Shown: positions 9,706-16,639 of the stretch, piece by piece
Layout: every line of letters begins with the position of its first letter
Position numbering within the stretch: position 1 is the first letter of the stretch
Assembly: GCA_020723665.1 (NCBI GenBank)
Contig: DYIL01000039.1
Coordinates: 1-33,639 of the forward strand
Direction of reading: 5' to 3'
DNA from: Methyloversatilis universalis
GTDB lineage: Bacteria > Pseudomonadota > Gammaproteobacteria > Methylococcales > Methylococcaceae
Length of the DNA: 33,639 bases
Notes under the pieces: model-generated
The model's input: the letters and a program-made list of their open reading frames with translations, nothing else
The model's database searches: none
What the model was told of the DNA's origin: nothing
Made by a program: the position numbers and the translations under genes

Positions 9706-9789
9706 ATCATCCTCCACTTGTGGAATAACGCGGGTCGTCAAAAAATCGTCACTAACCGGGGTCACGTTGGCAACCCCGGTATTCGTCAT

Positions 9790-11187
9790 TCAGCGGCGCC
9801 GCAATTCCCAGAAGAGCTCCGCTGGGCGCCCTTCCGCCGCGCTCTTGTAAAGGGCGTAAGCACCGAAGCGTACTTGATGGGGACGTCCAAGCTTCTCCTT
9901 GTAGAAGTCGATGGCGAACTGCTCTTTCAGCTCCTTGCCGTCCCAGTGATAGAGCTTCAGGAACTGTTCGTTGTCCTTGCCCTTCTTGTCCCAGTTGGCA
10001 AGCAGCGACGAGGTGTAATAAAGCCGCTTCCCATCCCAGCTCGACGACACCATATTGACTTGGGCGCCGATGTGCTTCTCGTAGATTTGCACGGGTTTGT
10101 GCGGATTCGAGATGTCGAACGCGCGGGTGTTGCCGTCCATGAAGGTATTCACCCAAAGCCGTTTGTCGTCGTTGGAAATCGAAATGTCGACCGGCAACGG
10201 CACCTTCGACGGATCGCCGATATCGGCGACTTCCTTGGCTCGCCACTCGCCCTTGTCGTCCTCGTAGATCAGCCAGATCTTGGACGTGAGCGCCGTCGTG
10301 GTGAAGCAGTAGTTGTGGGACTCTACCCAGGCGCACCGTATTTCCAAGGGCGAACCAGGCACATCGAGCACCCTCTTCGGCTTGCGGCCGTGCAAATCCC
10401 AAACCACCACTGTATTGCCGAAGTGCTTCATCGCTTCCTTGTCGGACAGCAATTTGCCGAAGTCCATCATGTAGTTGTTCCAACCGGTGAAGGACGAAGA
10501 AATCAGTACGTTTCGCCTCGGCAACGCGCGCGCGTCGTAGTTGTAACCGTCCGCATACTTGCCCGTTTTCACGGCACCGCGCAGATCGCTGTCGGTAGGC
10601 ATCCAGTAAGTCGCGACGTAATCACCCTGGTTGGTGTATTCGACTATCGCGGTCCGGCCGCCGTGATCTTTGTTGTTCGAGAGACCCGTGATCAGCATGC
10701 GTCCGGGCAAGGCATAAAACGTGTGCGGCCCGACCACCCCGCCGCTTTTCGCCACAAAATCGGTAATCGTTTTATGCAGCTTGGGTTTCGCCGGATCGCT
10801 ATGGACGTCGAAGATGAAAATCTTGCTGGTGTCCAATCCTCCGGCCCAAAGATAATTCCGGTCGTCCGTGAAATCCGAGTGGTGCGCTTCGTTGCGGCCG
10901 CCTACTGAGAGACTGTCTACCACTTTCCCGTATTTGGGCGATTTCGGGTTGACGTCCACGGTCACCAACTTGTCCTGCTCATCGCCGACGCCGATGGCAC
11001 CGAGAGTCCAAATGTATGCGAAATCTTCCTGCCACGTAATTTTGGCCATGTACGGCGATAAACAGGTCTCGTCCGCGTTGACGGAAACCATGCCCGCAAC
11101 CGCCATTGCCAAAGCGGATGCCAATCCCAGCGACACAGCGCGAACCGCCCGAGCCGTTTTCTTCTCACTTATTTCCAGCTTGCTCAT
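9790..11187 (-). CDS. Secreted SBP56-family protein (selenium-binding / methanethiol oxidase-like)
   Basis: A 465-residue beta-propeller protein of the SBP56 family, whose characterised members include human SELENBP1 and bacterial MtoX, both methanethiol oxidases. Family blocks are NEAHHSDF, KPKLHKTI, PLEIRCAW, the DISISNDDKRLWVNTF blade and SSWDGKRLYYTSSLLANWDKK. The first 38 or so residues form a signal peptide ending near VNA-DE, so the protein is probably periplasmic, as for bacterial MtoX. The CSSC-type cysteine motif found in SELENBP1 after the HHS block is absent; here HHS runs straight into DFTDDRNYLW. Oxidase activity is therefore inference. ATG at 11187 has an AGGAGG site upstream. 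It lies 18 bp downstream of the tetR stop. Confidence 0.85.
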   Translation of the reverse strand: MSKLEISEKKTARAVRAVSLGLASALAMAVAGMVSVNADETCLSPYMAKITWQEDFAYIWTLGAIGVGDEQDKLVTVDVNPKSPKYGKVVDSLSVGGRNEAHHSDFTDDRNYLWAGGLDTSKIFIFDVHSDPAKPKLHKTITDFVAKSGGVVGPHTFYALPGRMLITGLSNNKDHGGRTAIVEYTNQGDYVATYWMPTDSDLRGAVKTGKYADGYNYDARALPRRNVLISSSFTGWNNYMMDFGKLLSDKEAMKHFGNTVVVWDLHGRKPKRVLDVPGSPLEIRCAWVESHNYCFTTTALTSKIWLIYEDDKGEWRAKEVADIGDPSKVPLPVDISISNDDKRLWVNTFMDGNTRAFDISNPHKPVQIYEKHIGAQVNMVSSSWDGKRLYYTSSLLANWDKKGKDNEQFLKLYHWDGKELKEQFAIDFYKEKLGRPHQVRFGAYALYKSAAEGRPAELFWELRRR

Positions 11188-11205
11188 TGCATAACCTCCT
11201 GGCCT

Positions 11206-11811
11206 TCAATCATTCTTCGGTTTGAAATAATCGTCGAGCAAATGGCTCAAGCAGCTCTCAAGCGGTCGCACCGAGCGCTCGACCTTCATCCGCAACAAAG
11301 CGCCCTGCATGCTGTCGGAGAGCAAATCCGCCATGGTCTCGGCAGACAAATCGGCGCGTACGGTTCCTTCCGCCTGGGCGCGAGCCAAACCTTCCGTGTA
11401 CTTGTCCCGGTAGCGGTGAAAAGCGTCCCTGAGAGCTGCCATACACGTCTCGTTGGTGTCTCCGATCTCACCGATCAGGTTGCCCAGCAAACAGCCCCCC
11501 TTGAACTGCCGCCGCTCCAGTTCCTCGACCAAATCGCGGAAATAACGCTTCATCGCGGACAGCGCATCGAGCTCCGGACGGCTCAAGTAATCGCCTAGTT
11601 GCCGAATGAACGGCTCTATATAGTGCTGAACGACCTCCGCCCCGAACTCGTCCTTGCTGGCGAAATAGTTATAAAACGACCCCTTCGGAACCTGGACGCT
11701 GGATAGTAAATCCTGTAGACCTGTACCGTGATAGCCATGTTCCATGATCATGGCGACCCCCTGGTCCAGCAGCTTTTCGCGGATAATTCGTTTGTTGCCG
11801 ATTCGAGCCAT
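11206..11811 (-). CDS. TetR-family transcriptional regulator
   Basis: A 201-residue repressor-type protein. The N-terminal helix-turn-helix (about residues 8-55) contains GYHGTGLQDLLSSVQVPKGSFYNYFASKDEF, a textbook TetR signature. The C-terminal part with GGCLLGNLIGEI resembles the AcuR/NemR-like branch, whose members sense small electrophiles; this subgroup placement is from memory. The start is the ATG at 11811, giving MARIGNKR. A longer open frame upstream runs through the promoter and is rejected. No ribosome binding site precedes the ATG, and the predicted transcription start falls on or next to it. It heads the operon with the SBP56 and DUF4242 genes and probably autoregulates it. Confidence 0.92.
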   Translation of the reverse strand: MARIGNKRIIREKLLDQGVAMIMEHGYHGTGLQDLLSSVQVPKGSFYNYFASKDEFGAEVVQHYIEPFIRQLGDYLSRPELDALSAMKRYFRDLVEELERRQFKGGCLLGNLIGEIGDTNETCMAALRDAFHRYRDKYTEGLARAQAEGTVRADLSAETMADLLSDSMQGALLRMKVERSVRPLESCLSHLLDDYFKPKND

Positions 11812-11817
11812 GCCGAC

Positions 11818-11846
11818 AATATACGACCGGTCGTCTACTTTCGCAA
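11818..11846 (-). promoter_or_regulatory. tetR operon promoter with palindromic operator in the spacer
   Basis: On the minus strand, -35 TTGCGA (11846-11841), a 17-bp spacer and -10 TATATT (11823-11818). The perfect 12-bp palindrome ACGACCGGTCGT (11823-11834) lies in the spacer and reaches into the -10; allowing one mismatched pair it extends to 18 bp (11820-11837). A TetR dimer bound here would block RNA polymerase. The GACCGGTC core resembles operators I recall for NemR/AcuR-type regulators. Confidence 0.65.
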
Positions 11847-12025
11847 GAAAAAGGACGACGGAGAAATTCAATGGGTGCCCGGCGCCAACCCTGAGGGCCA
11901 CCACGGCGTCGGCGAGAATCGGTCTGAAAGAAAGGACTGGGATTGCCGACACGGCCGCCGATTGACGCGTTAGTCGCTATGGTTGGCGGCGACGGCGTAC
12001 GGCGACGCCGACTTGACGCGTACCA
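11847..12025. other. Intergenic stretch upstream of the tetR promoter
   Basis: No gene is supported here. It holds a 9-bp direct repeat TTGACGCGT (11962-11970 and 12013-12021) and between the copies a GC-rich hairpin, CGGCGT (11993-11998) pairing with ACGCCG (12005-12010). These may be debris of a repeat element adjoining the one at 12026-12120. Confidence 0.4.
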
Positions 12026-12120
12026 AGAGCCTATCTCAGTAGGCTCAGAAAACCCTTAGACAAACCTGTCCCGAGCTAAGTCGCACGGCTTAAGGCGAAC
12101 GGCCTACTGGGATAGGCTCT
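12026..12120. repeat. 95-bp inverted-repeat element (REP/MITE-like) at the flgN end
   Basis: AGAGCCTATCTCAGTAGGCT at the left end and the reverse complement of 12101-12120 agree at 17 of about 20 positions; the left end is itself hairpin-forming. The interior holds CCTGTCCCGAGCTAAGTCG... at 12065-12088, which matches 20 of 24 bases of the repeat at 32741-32764. The right end supplies two of the three bases of the flgN stop codon. No protein is encoded. Confidence 0.6.
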
Positions 12121-12604
12121 AAACCGAAAACGACCGGCGCGAAATCTCTCCACGGCGCGTCGATCCATCTGGCCCATAGGTCGTATCCGCTGATGAGGTA
12201 CCGTGGAAAAAATTCAAACTGGAATCGACATGGCGCTGCAAAAGCCCGATATAAGCGCCGTTAAGCTCGTTCTGCTTTCTGCAAACGGAGCCGAGACGCA
12301 CTATTTCTAGCCATTCGGCGCGGAGGGATTCCGCGTCGGGTAGTTCCGAATCGAGTCGAAGCAGGAAAGTATCGAAGTCGGATCCGTTCGACGGCAAGCC
12401 GCGGGCGCGGAGAAAATCGCTCTGCCGGGCAACCAGCTCGTCTAGCCGAAAAGCCAGCTTCTGTTTCTTCGACGCAGCCTGCTCCAATGCATCGGGGTCA
12501 CGAAGCGCGAGACATCGCGCCTCGTCTTGGAGCACCCTCGACATTTCGCCGAGCCCGTCCAGTGTTTGCCGGAGCAATTCGCGGAGTTCCTGGTGGCGCA
12601 TCAT
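12119..12604 (-). CDS. flgN: Flagellar export chaperone FlgN
   Basis: FlgN binds the hook-filament junction proteins FlgK and FlgL in the cytoplasm before export. This 161-residue, largely helical protein has a FlgN pattern: an N-terminal LRELLRQTLDGL helix, a long helical middle, then the QNELNGAYIGLLQRHVDSSLNFF helix and a TYGPDG tail. It is identified mainly by fold, length and position next to flgM. The start is ATG at 12604, overlapping the flgM stop as TGATG; a GTG one codon upstream or an ATG one codon downstream is equally possible. Its stop codon lies in the end of a repeat element. Its clients FlgK and FlgL are encoded about 10 kb away. Confidence 0.88.
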   Translation of the reverse strand: MMRHQELRELLRQTLDGLGEMSRVLQDEARCLALRDPDALEQAASKKQKLAFRLDELVARQSDFLRARGLPSNGSDFDTFLLRLDSELPDAESLRAEWLEIVRLGSVCRKQNELNGAYIGLLQRHVDSSLNFFHGTSSADTTYGPDGSTRRGEISRRSFSV

Positions 12605-12900
12605 CACGAAAATTCGGGAAGCATGCGTTCCGTCGTGATCAGCTTCTCGGCCACCCGCTGCGGATCGATTTGGTATTCGCCCGAACGAACCAAACCTGCG
12701 ATACGGGCCACGTTTGCCTCGTCAACCGAGGGCTCGCTCAACAAACGCTGTTTGACTTCAGAGAGTAAAAGCGATGTTTCGGAGGATACGCCGCCGAACG
12801 GTGCCGACGAGGTCTCGCCGGTGGCGGCTTCTCTGCTCTGTTTTCTCTGAAGCCCTCCGGCGGAAAGACTGCCGGCCGTGTTTTGAAGCTTGATTTCCAT
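12604..12900 (-). CDS. flgM: Anti-sigma-28 factor FlgM
   Basis: FlgM holds FliA (sigma-28) inactive until the hook is complete and FlgM is secreted. The 98-residue protein has a disordered Ser/Gly/Thr-rich N-terminal half and a C-terminal sigma-binding region (about 55-95) with VDEANVARIAGLVRSGEYQI and the ending VAEKLITTER, typical of the family. It overlaps flgN by a few bases. A sigma-28 promoter matching the consensus lies immediately upstream, so FlgM is probably made as a late gene under the factor it inhibits. Confidence 0.95.
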   Translation of the reverse strand: MEIKLQNTAGSLSAGGLQRKQSREAATGETSSAPFGGVSSETSLLLSEVKQRLLSEPSVDEANVARIAGLVRSGEYQIDPQRVAEKLITTERMLPEFS

Positions 12901-12934
12901 GACCGTATTCTCTTCGGAAAAACCTCTAAATAGA

Positions 12935-12961
12935 TTATCGGCCTCCGCACCGTCGACTTTA
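12935..12961 (-). promoter_or_regulatory. Sigma-28 (FliA) promoter for flgM
   Basis: On the minus strand TAAAG, 14 bp, GCCGATAA: a full match to the enterobacterial FliA core consensus (TAAAGTTT-N11-GCCGATAA, with 2 mismatches in the less conserved TTT part). The -10 box ends about 35 bp before the flgM ATG. Confidence 0.8.
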
Positions 12962-12993
12962 GTGCCAAAACCGCCTTTTTTCTTGTTCGCTGT

Positions 12994-13692
12994 TCAAATC
13001 TCGATCAGCACGAGACCGGGACCGGCAACGATGCCCTCCACGATCCTCGCCGACTGGTCGTTACGAACACGTATGCGCTGACCGACCTCCCCATCGCCCA
13101 AGGCTTGGCCCGACATCTTTACGGCAAAATGAGTGCTCTTAGCCTGGATGATCACCTTCTGCCCGCGCCGGATCATTTTCGGGACCGACAACCAGTCGGG
13201 GCTCAGTACTACGCCGGCCGCCAAAGTCCGTTTGACCGGCTTGTTTACCACCGGCTCGAAAGACGTGAAATAACTGCCGCGCAGTTCTCCAAGCTCTCGC
13301 CGTTCCAGGTCCAGGTCGGCCTCGGTGAGTATCGACCCGTGTCTGACGGCTTTCTTCAGCACCACGACATCACGGTATACTTTGACGCGAACCTTGCTGT
13401 ATACGGTCCAGGGCCGGCTTCCCACGCAGCGCACGCCCACGGAAAGAATACCACTCTCGCGCCGCCCCGGCAGAAAGAACGCTTCCAAGGGCTGCTCGCA
13501 CCATGGAAGATGCAAACGGTCGTCCAGCCTCATCGGCTCCACCTGAAACGCTTCCTGCCTCTGACGGAAATCCGACTCGATAAGTGTCGTGATCGCGGCC
13601 ATGATCGATTCGTGGGACTGCAGGCGATCTGCCGCCAAAGTGCCGGACATGGCTAGTGCGAGCAGGAGCGCGAATCTTGGTTTGCCTCGCAT
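12994..13692 (-). CDS. flgA: Flagellar P-ring assembly chaperone FlgA
   Basis: A periplasmic chaperone for FlgI P-ring assembly. The 232-residue protein starts with a signal peptide (MRGKPRFALLLALAMSGTLAA). It has the SAF/FlgA C-terminal domain with VLKKAVRHGSILTEADLDLERRELG, then KPVKRTLAAGVVLSPDWL and a final IRVRNDQSARIVEGIVAGPG, a classic FlgA ending. ATG at 13692 is preceded by GGAGG at good spacing. The frame is open 23 codons further upstream, but that extension is rejected because it lacks a ribosome binding site and would displace the signal peptide. It is divergent from cheV and followed by flgM, the usual order. Confidence 0.95.
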   Translation of the reverse strand: MRGKPRFALLLALAMSGTLAADRLQSHESIMAAITTLIESDFRQRQEAFQVEPMRLDDRLHLPWCEQPLEAFFLPGRRESGILSVGVRCVGSRPWTVYSKVRVKVYRDVVVLKKAVRHGSILTEADLDLERRELGELRGSYFTSFEPVVNKPVKRTLAAGVVLSPDWLSVPKMIRRGQKVIIQAKSTHFAVKMSGQALGDGEVGQRIRVRNDQSARIVEGIVAGPGLVLIEI

Positions 13693-13720
13693 GGACAACC
13701 TCCAATAGTCCCGAAAATGA

Positions 13721-13748
13721 AGTATAGAATGTACCGCACCACTCTCAA
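13721..13748 (-). promoter_or_regulatory. Sigma-70-like promoter for flgA
   Basis: On the minus strand TTGAGA (13748-13743), 16-bp spacer, TATACT (13726-13721), about 30 bp upstream of the flgA start. Its -35 overlaps the proposed sigma-28 element of the divergent cheV gene. Confidence 0.55.
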
Positions 13749-13771
13749 GCAAAAAATACACTTGCCGCTAC
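13745..13771 (+). promoter_or_regulatory. Possible sigma-28 promoter for cheV
   Basis: TCAAG, 14 bp, GCCGCTAC: correct spacing for FliA and 6 of 8 matches in the -10 box, with a T-x-A-A-G match at -35. It lies about 37 bp before the cheV ATG. Weaker than the flgM and rpoS-leader sites. Confidence 0.4.
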
Positions 13772-13807
13772 AATTTATCAGCGTCAATCTTTCCTGGAAC
13801 GTCACAA

Positions 13808-14746
13808 ATGGCCAGCATACTCGAAGGCGTAGATCAACGAACCAAGCTCGCGGGACATAATCGCCTAGAACTGCTTCTGTTCAGACTCACGGGCGACCAA
13901 CGCTTCGGAATCAACGTATTCAAAGTACAAGAGGTTATCCAGTGTCCGCCCCTGACCCAACTGCCGAAGTGCCATCCGGTGGTTTGCGGGGTCGCTCACT
14001 TGCGCGGCAAGACCATACCCGTGATGGATCTCTCCATGGCCATCGGCGCGCGCCCGCAGCTGCGCGACGGCAGCGGCTATGTCATCATTACCGAGTACAA
14101 TCGATCTACTCAAGGATTCCTCGTCAACACCGTCGACCGCATCATCAACATGGGATGGCAGCAGATTCAGCCTCCCCCGAAAGGCACAGGCAAAGAAAGT
14201 TATCTTACCGCCGTAACACAATTCGAGAGGGAACTGATAGAAATCATCGATGTTGAAAAAGTCATGAAAGAGGTCATAGGAGGAAGCGATCATATCTCGG
14301 AAGGTGTGATCGACAAAAACGGCAAGATCCTCGAGCAGCATGTACTCGTCGTGGACGATTCGTCCGTGGCCCGCAATCAGATTCTCAGGGTCCTGGACCA
14401 GCTTGAAGTGGAGGGCACGGTCGCCAAGGATGGGCAGGAAGCGTTGGATATTCTCGGACGCTGGAAATCGGAGGGAAGGAATTTGAACGAATTCCTGGCC
14501 ATGATCATTTCCGATATCGAAATGCCGCGTATGGACGGCTATACCCTCACGGCCAACATACGCAAAGACCCCGCCATGAAGGACTTATACGTATTGCTTC
14601 ATACCTCCCTGAGCGGCGTGTTCAATCAGGCCATGATCGAAAAAGTCGGTGCCAACAAATTTCTGGCCAAGTATGATCCGGATGATCTTGCACGGGTCGT
14701 ACAGCAACGGCTCAAGCAACACGTTGCAATGTGCAACGGAACCTGA
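13808..14746 (+). CDS. cheV: Chemotaxis coupling protein CheV (CheW-receiver fusion)
   Basis: CheV couples chemoreceptors to the CheA kinase and has a phosphorylatable receiver for adaptation. The 312-residue protein has an N-terminal CheW-like domain (about 15-160; FGINVFKVQEV, HLRGKTIPVMDL) and a C-terminal response-regulator domain (about 175-305). The receiver keeps the acidic pair in VLVVDDSS, the phosphoacceptor D236 in ISDIEMPRMDGY, a Thr in LLHTS and the Lys in FLAKYDPDDL. The start at 13808 gives the family-typical MASILEGVDQRTKLAGHNRLELLLF; only a weak GGAA precedes it. It is followed by cheR as in Pseudomonas and Vibrio. Confidence 0.97.
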   Translation: MASILEGVDQRTKLAGHNRLELLLFRLTGDQRFGINVFKVQEVIQCPPLTQLPKCHPVVCGVAHLRGKTIPVMDLSMAIGARPQLRDGSGYVIITEYNRSTQGFLVNTVDRIINMGWQQIQPPPKGTGKESYLTAVTQFERELIEIIDVEKVMKEVIGGSDHISEGVIDKNGKILEQHVLVVDDSSVARNQILRVLDQLEVEGTVAKDGQEALDILGRWKSEGRNLNEFLAMIISDIEMPRMDGYTLTANIRKDPAMKDLYVLLHTSLSGVFNQAMIEKVGANKFLAKYDPDDLARVVQQRLKQHVAMCNGT

Positions 14747-14815
14747 AAAGTTCTGTACCGGCTAAATCGGACAACAGGCTAGCGCCGCTCTCAAGGCGCG
14801 TCCATCGGAGTATTC

Positions 14816-15658
14816 ATGAATTCGGATTTAAGTCCGGAAGAGTTCGCGGTGTTCCAGAAATTTCTCGTGGACGCCTGTGGGATATCGCTCAGCGAAAGCA
14901 AACAATACCTGGTCAAGAATCGTTTGACCGGCCTTCTAAAAGAGAGTGATTATTCATCCGTTGCGCAGTTGATTAACGCACTTCGAAGCGACGCTGTTCC
15001 TACGAGGCTCAGAGCGCGTATTATCGACGCCATGACCACGAATGAGACTTTTTGGTTTCGTGATAATGCCCATTTCGAGGAACTTCGAAACGTTCTCCTG
15101 CCTGCCTGGGCCGCCGATAAGACCGGCGGCACCTTGAGAATCTGGTCCGCGGCCTGCTCATCGGGACAGGAACCTTATTCGATCGGCATCTGTGTCGAGG
15201 AATTCTTTCGTTACGGCTGGACCGGCATAAGAAGAAGCGTACAAATCATCGGGACCGACATTTCGGAATCGGTTTTGACTGAAGCGACTCAAGCCGTCTA
15301 CAACGAAATGGCGCTGTCGCGCGGACTCGACGAAACGCTCAAATCCCGCTATTTCGAGCGTTATCAGGACAAATGGAAACTAAAACCGGAAATCGCTGAT
15401 CGTGTCCGCTTCCAGCAATTCAACCTGCTCAAGCCGTTTACGGCACTGGGTCGGTTCGACATCGTCTTCTGCCGTAACGTGCTGATTTATTTCTCCGAGG
15501 AACTGAAGCGCGATATCTTGGCGCGCATAGCCAAAGTGCTCAATCCTGGCGGCTATTTATTTCTGAGCAGCACGGAAACCCTGCCCTCCGGGCTCGATGC
15601 CTTTGAAACCGTTCGCGGTGCGTCCTGCCGCTATTACCGCCTGAAGCCGGTGTTCTGA
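14816..15658 (+). CDS. cheR: Chemoreceptor glutamate methyltransferase CheR
   Basis: CheR methylates glutamates on chemoreceptors using S-adenosylmethionine. The 280-residue protein has the N-terminal helical CheR domain (to about 75) and a Rossmann methyltransferase domain. Signatures are MTTNETFWFRD, RIWSAACSSGQEPYSI (the SAM-binding loop), IIGTDISESVL, and FCRNVLIYFSEELKRDIL followed by GGYLFLSSTETL. The start is ATG at 14816 after a GGAG site. It sits 69 bp after cheV and 155 bp before flgB, which has its own sigma-54-type promoter. Confidence 0.97.
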   Translation: MNSDLSPEEFAVFQKFLVDACGISLSESKQYLVKNRLTGLLKESDYSSVAQLINALRSDAVPTRLRARIIDAMTTNETFWFRDNAHFEELRNVLLPAWAADKTGGTLRIWSAACSSGQEPYSIGICVEEFFRYGWTGIRRSVQIIGTDISESVLTEATQAVYNEMALSRGLDETLKSRYFERYQDKWKLKPEIADRVRFQQFNLLKPFTALGRFDIVFCRNVLIYFSEELKRDILARIAKVLNPGGYLFLSSTETLPSGLDAFETVRGASCRYYRLKPVF

Positions 15659-15734
15659 CGCCGCCCGGCAAATTTGCCACATCAAGCGGCGAAAAATTGC
15701 CGCAGTCTGGTCCCGCTCCCGCGCCATAACGTGC

Positions 15735-15758
15735 AAGCCTTTGTTAAAACGAAGGCTT
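15735..15758 (+). terminator. Candidate stem-loop after cheR
   Basis: AAGCCTT (15735-15741) pairs with AAGGCTT (15752-15758) around a 10-base AT-rich loop, in the gap between cheR and the flgB promoter. There is no clear T-run, so termination is only a possibility. Confidence 0.3.
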
Positions 15759-15764
15759 TCGGCA

Positions 15765-15780
15765 TGGCATACCTCGTGCT
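15765..15780 (+). promoter_or_regulatory. Sigma-54 promoter for the flgB operon
   Basis: TGGCATACCTCGTGCT aligns with the RpoN consensus TGGCACG-N4-TTGCW at the invariant -24 GG and -12 GC and at most other positions. The -12 GC ends 34 bp before the flgB ATG, leaving room for a short leader. This fits the RpoN-controlled middle tier of Vibrio/Pseudomonas-type flagellar systems. Confidence 0.7.
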
Positions 15781-15813
15781 TAACGTCAGACAACCGGCAA
15801 CGAGGGTATGCTC

Positions 15814-16206
15814 ATGACGATCAACTTCGACAATGCCCTGGGCATCCATCCCCTGGCACTGAAACTCCGAGACCGGCGTACCGAGCTGTTGGCGTCCAAC
15901 CTGGCCAACGCCGACACGCCGAATTACAAGGCCCGCGATCTGGATTTTCGCGCGGCGCTGCAGAGTGTGAATCCCCCTCCGCTCGGTCTCGCCGCCACCC
16001 ATGCGAGACATCTGACGGCGACGGCACCGGGCTCGCGGGGCGAAGTGCTGTATCGCCTGCCGTCGCAGCCCAGCCTGGACGGCAATACCGTTGAAACGGA
16101 ACAGGAACAGATGCGTTTCGCCGAAAACGCGGTGCAATACCAGGCCACGCTCAGCTTTCTGAGCGGCAAGATCTCCTCCTTGAGAACGGCTCTGACGGGA
16201 GAATAA
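15814..16206 (+). CDS. flgB: Flagellar basal-body rod protein FlgB
   Basis: A proximal rod subunit in the periplasm (130 residues). The family motif is near the N-terminus: RRTELLASNLANADTPNYKARDLDF. The C-terminal helix contains MRFAENAVQYQATLSFLSGKI. I chose ATG 15814 over an in-frame ATG two codons upstream because GAGGG sits 7 nt before the former and directly abuts the latter. It is the first gene of the rod/hook operon, followed by flgC after 2 bp. Confidence 0.97.
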   Translation: MTINFDNALGIHPLALKLRDRRTELLASNLANADTPNYKARDLDFRAALQSVNPPPLGLAATHARHLTATAPGSRGEVLYRLPSQPSLDGNTVETEQEQMRFAENAVQYQATLSFLSGKISSLRTALTGE

Positions 16207-16208
16207 GC

Positions 16209-16628
16209 ATGTCGTCATTCAAGATCTTCGATATTGCAGGCTCCGCCATGACCGCCCAGTCGCTGCGGCTCAATCTGGTGGCCAGCAATCTGTCCAATGC
16301 GGACAGCGTCAGCAGCAGCATCGAGCAGACTTACCGATCGCGCCAACCGGTGTTTGCGGCACAGCTCCAGGATGCCATCGACAAACGCAACGCGCCGGTC
16401 GGCGTGCAGGTGCTCGGCGTGGTCGAGAGTCAGGCGCCACTGCACGTGGAATACGCGCCGGACCACCCGATGGCCAACGCCGAAGGCTATATCTTCAAAC
16501 CGAACGTCAATACGATCGAAGAATTGACCAATATGATGTCGGCATCACGCTCCTACCAAGACAATGTCGAGGTGGCGAATACCGCGAAGCAACTGATGCT
16601 CCAGACCTTGCGACTCGGACAAACCTGA
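16209..16628 (+). CDS. flgC: Flagellar basal-body rod protein FlgC
   Basis: A proximal rod subunit, 139 residues, the usual length. The N-terminal rod motif is IAGSAMTAQSLRLNLVASNLSNADS. The characteristic FlgC segments APLHVEYAPDHPMANAEGYIFKPNVNTIEELTNMMSASRSYQDNVEV and the ending QLMLQTLRLGQ are intact. It is packed between flgB (2 bp) and flgD (11 bp). Confidence 0.98.
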   Translation: MSSFKIFDIAGSAMTAQSLRLNLVASNLSNADSVSSSIEQTYRSRQPVFAAQLQDAIDKRNAPVGVQVLGVVESQAPLHVEYAPDHPMANAEGYIFKPNVNTIEELTNMMSASRSYQDNVEVANTAKQLMLQTLRLGQT

Positions 16629-16639
16629 GGTGACGAATC

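Noticed and set aside
9718..10908. 396-codon plus-strand frame opposite the SBP56 gene
   Set aside because: It is antisense to a recognisable protein with signal peptide and ribosome binding site; it is a GC-rich shadow frame.
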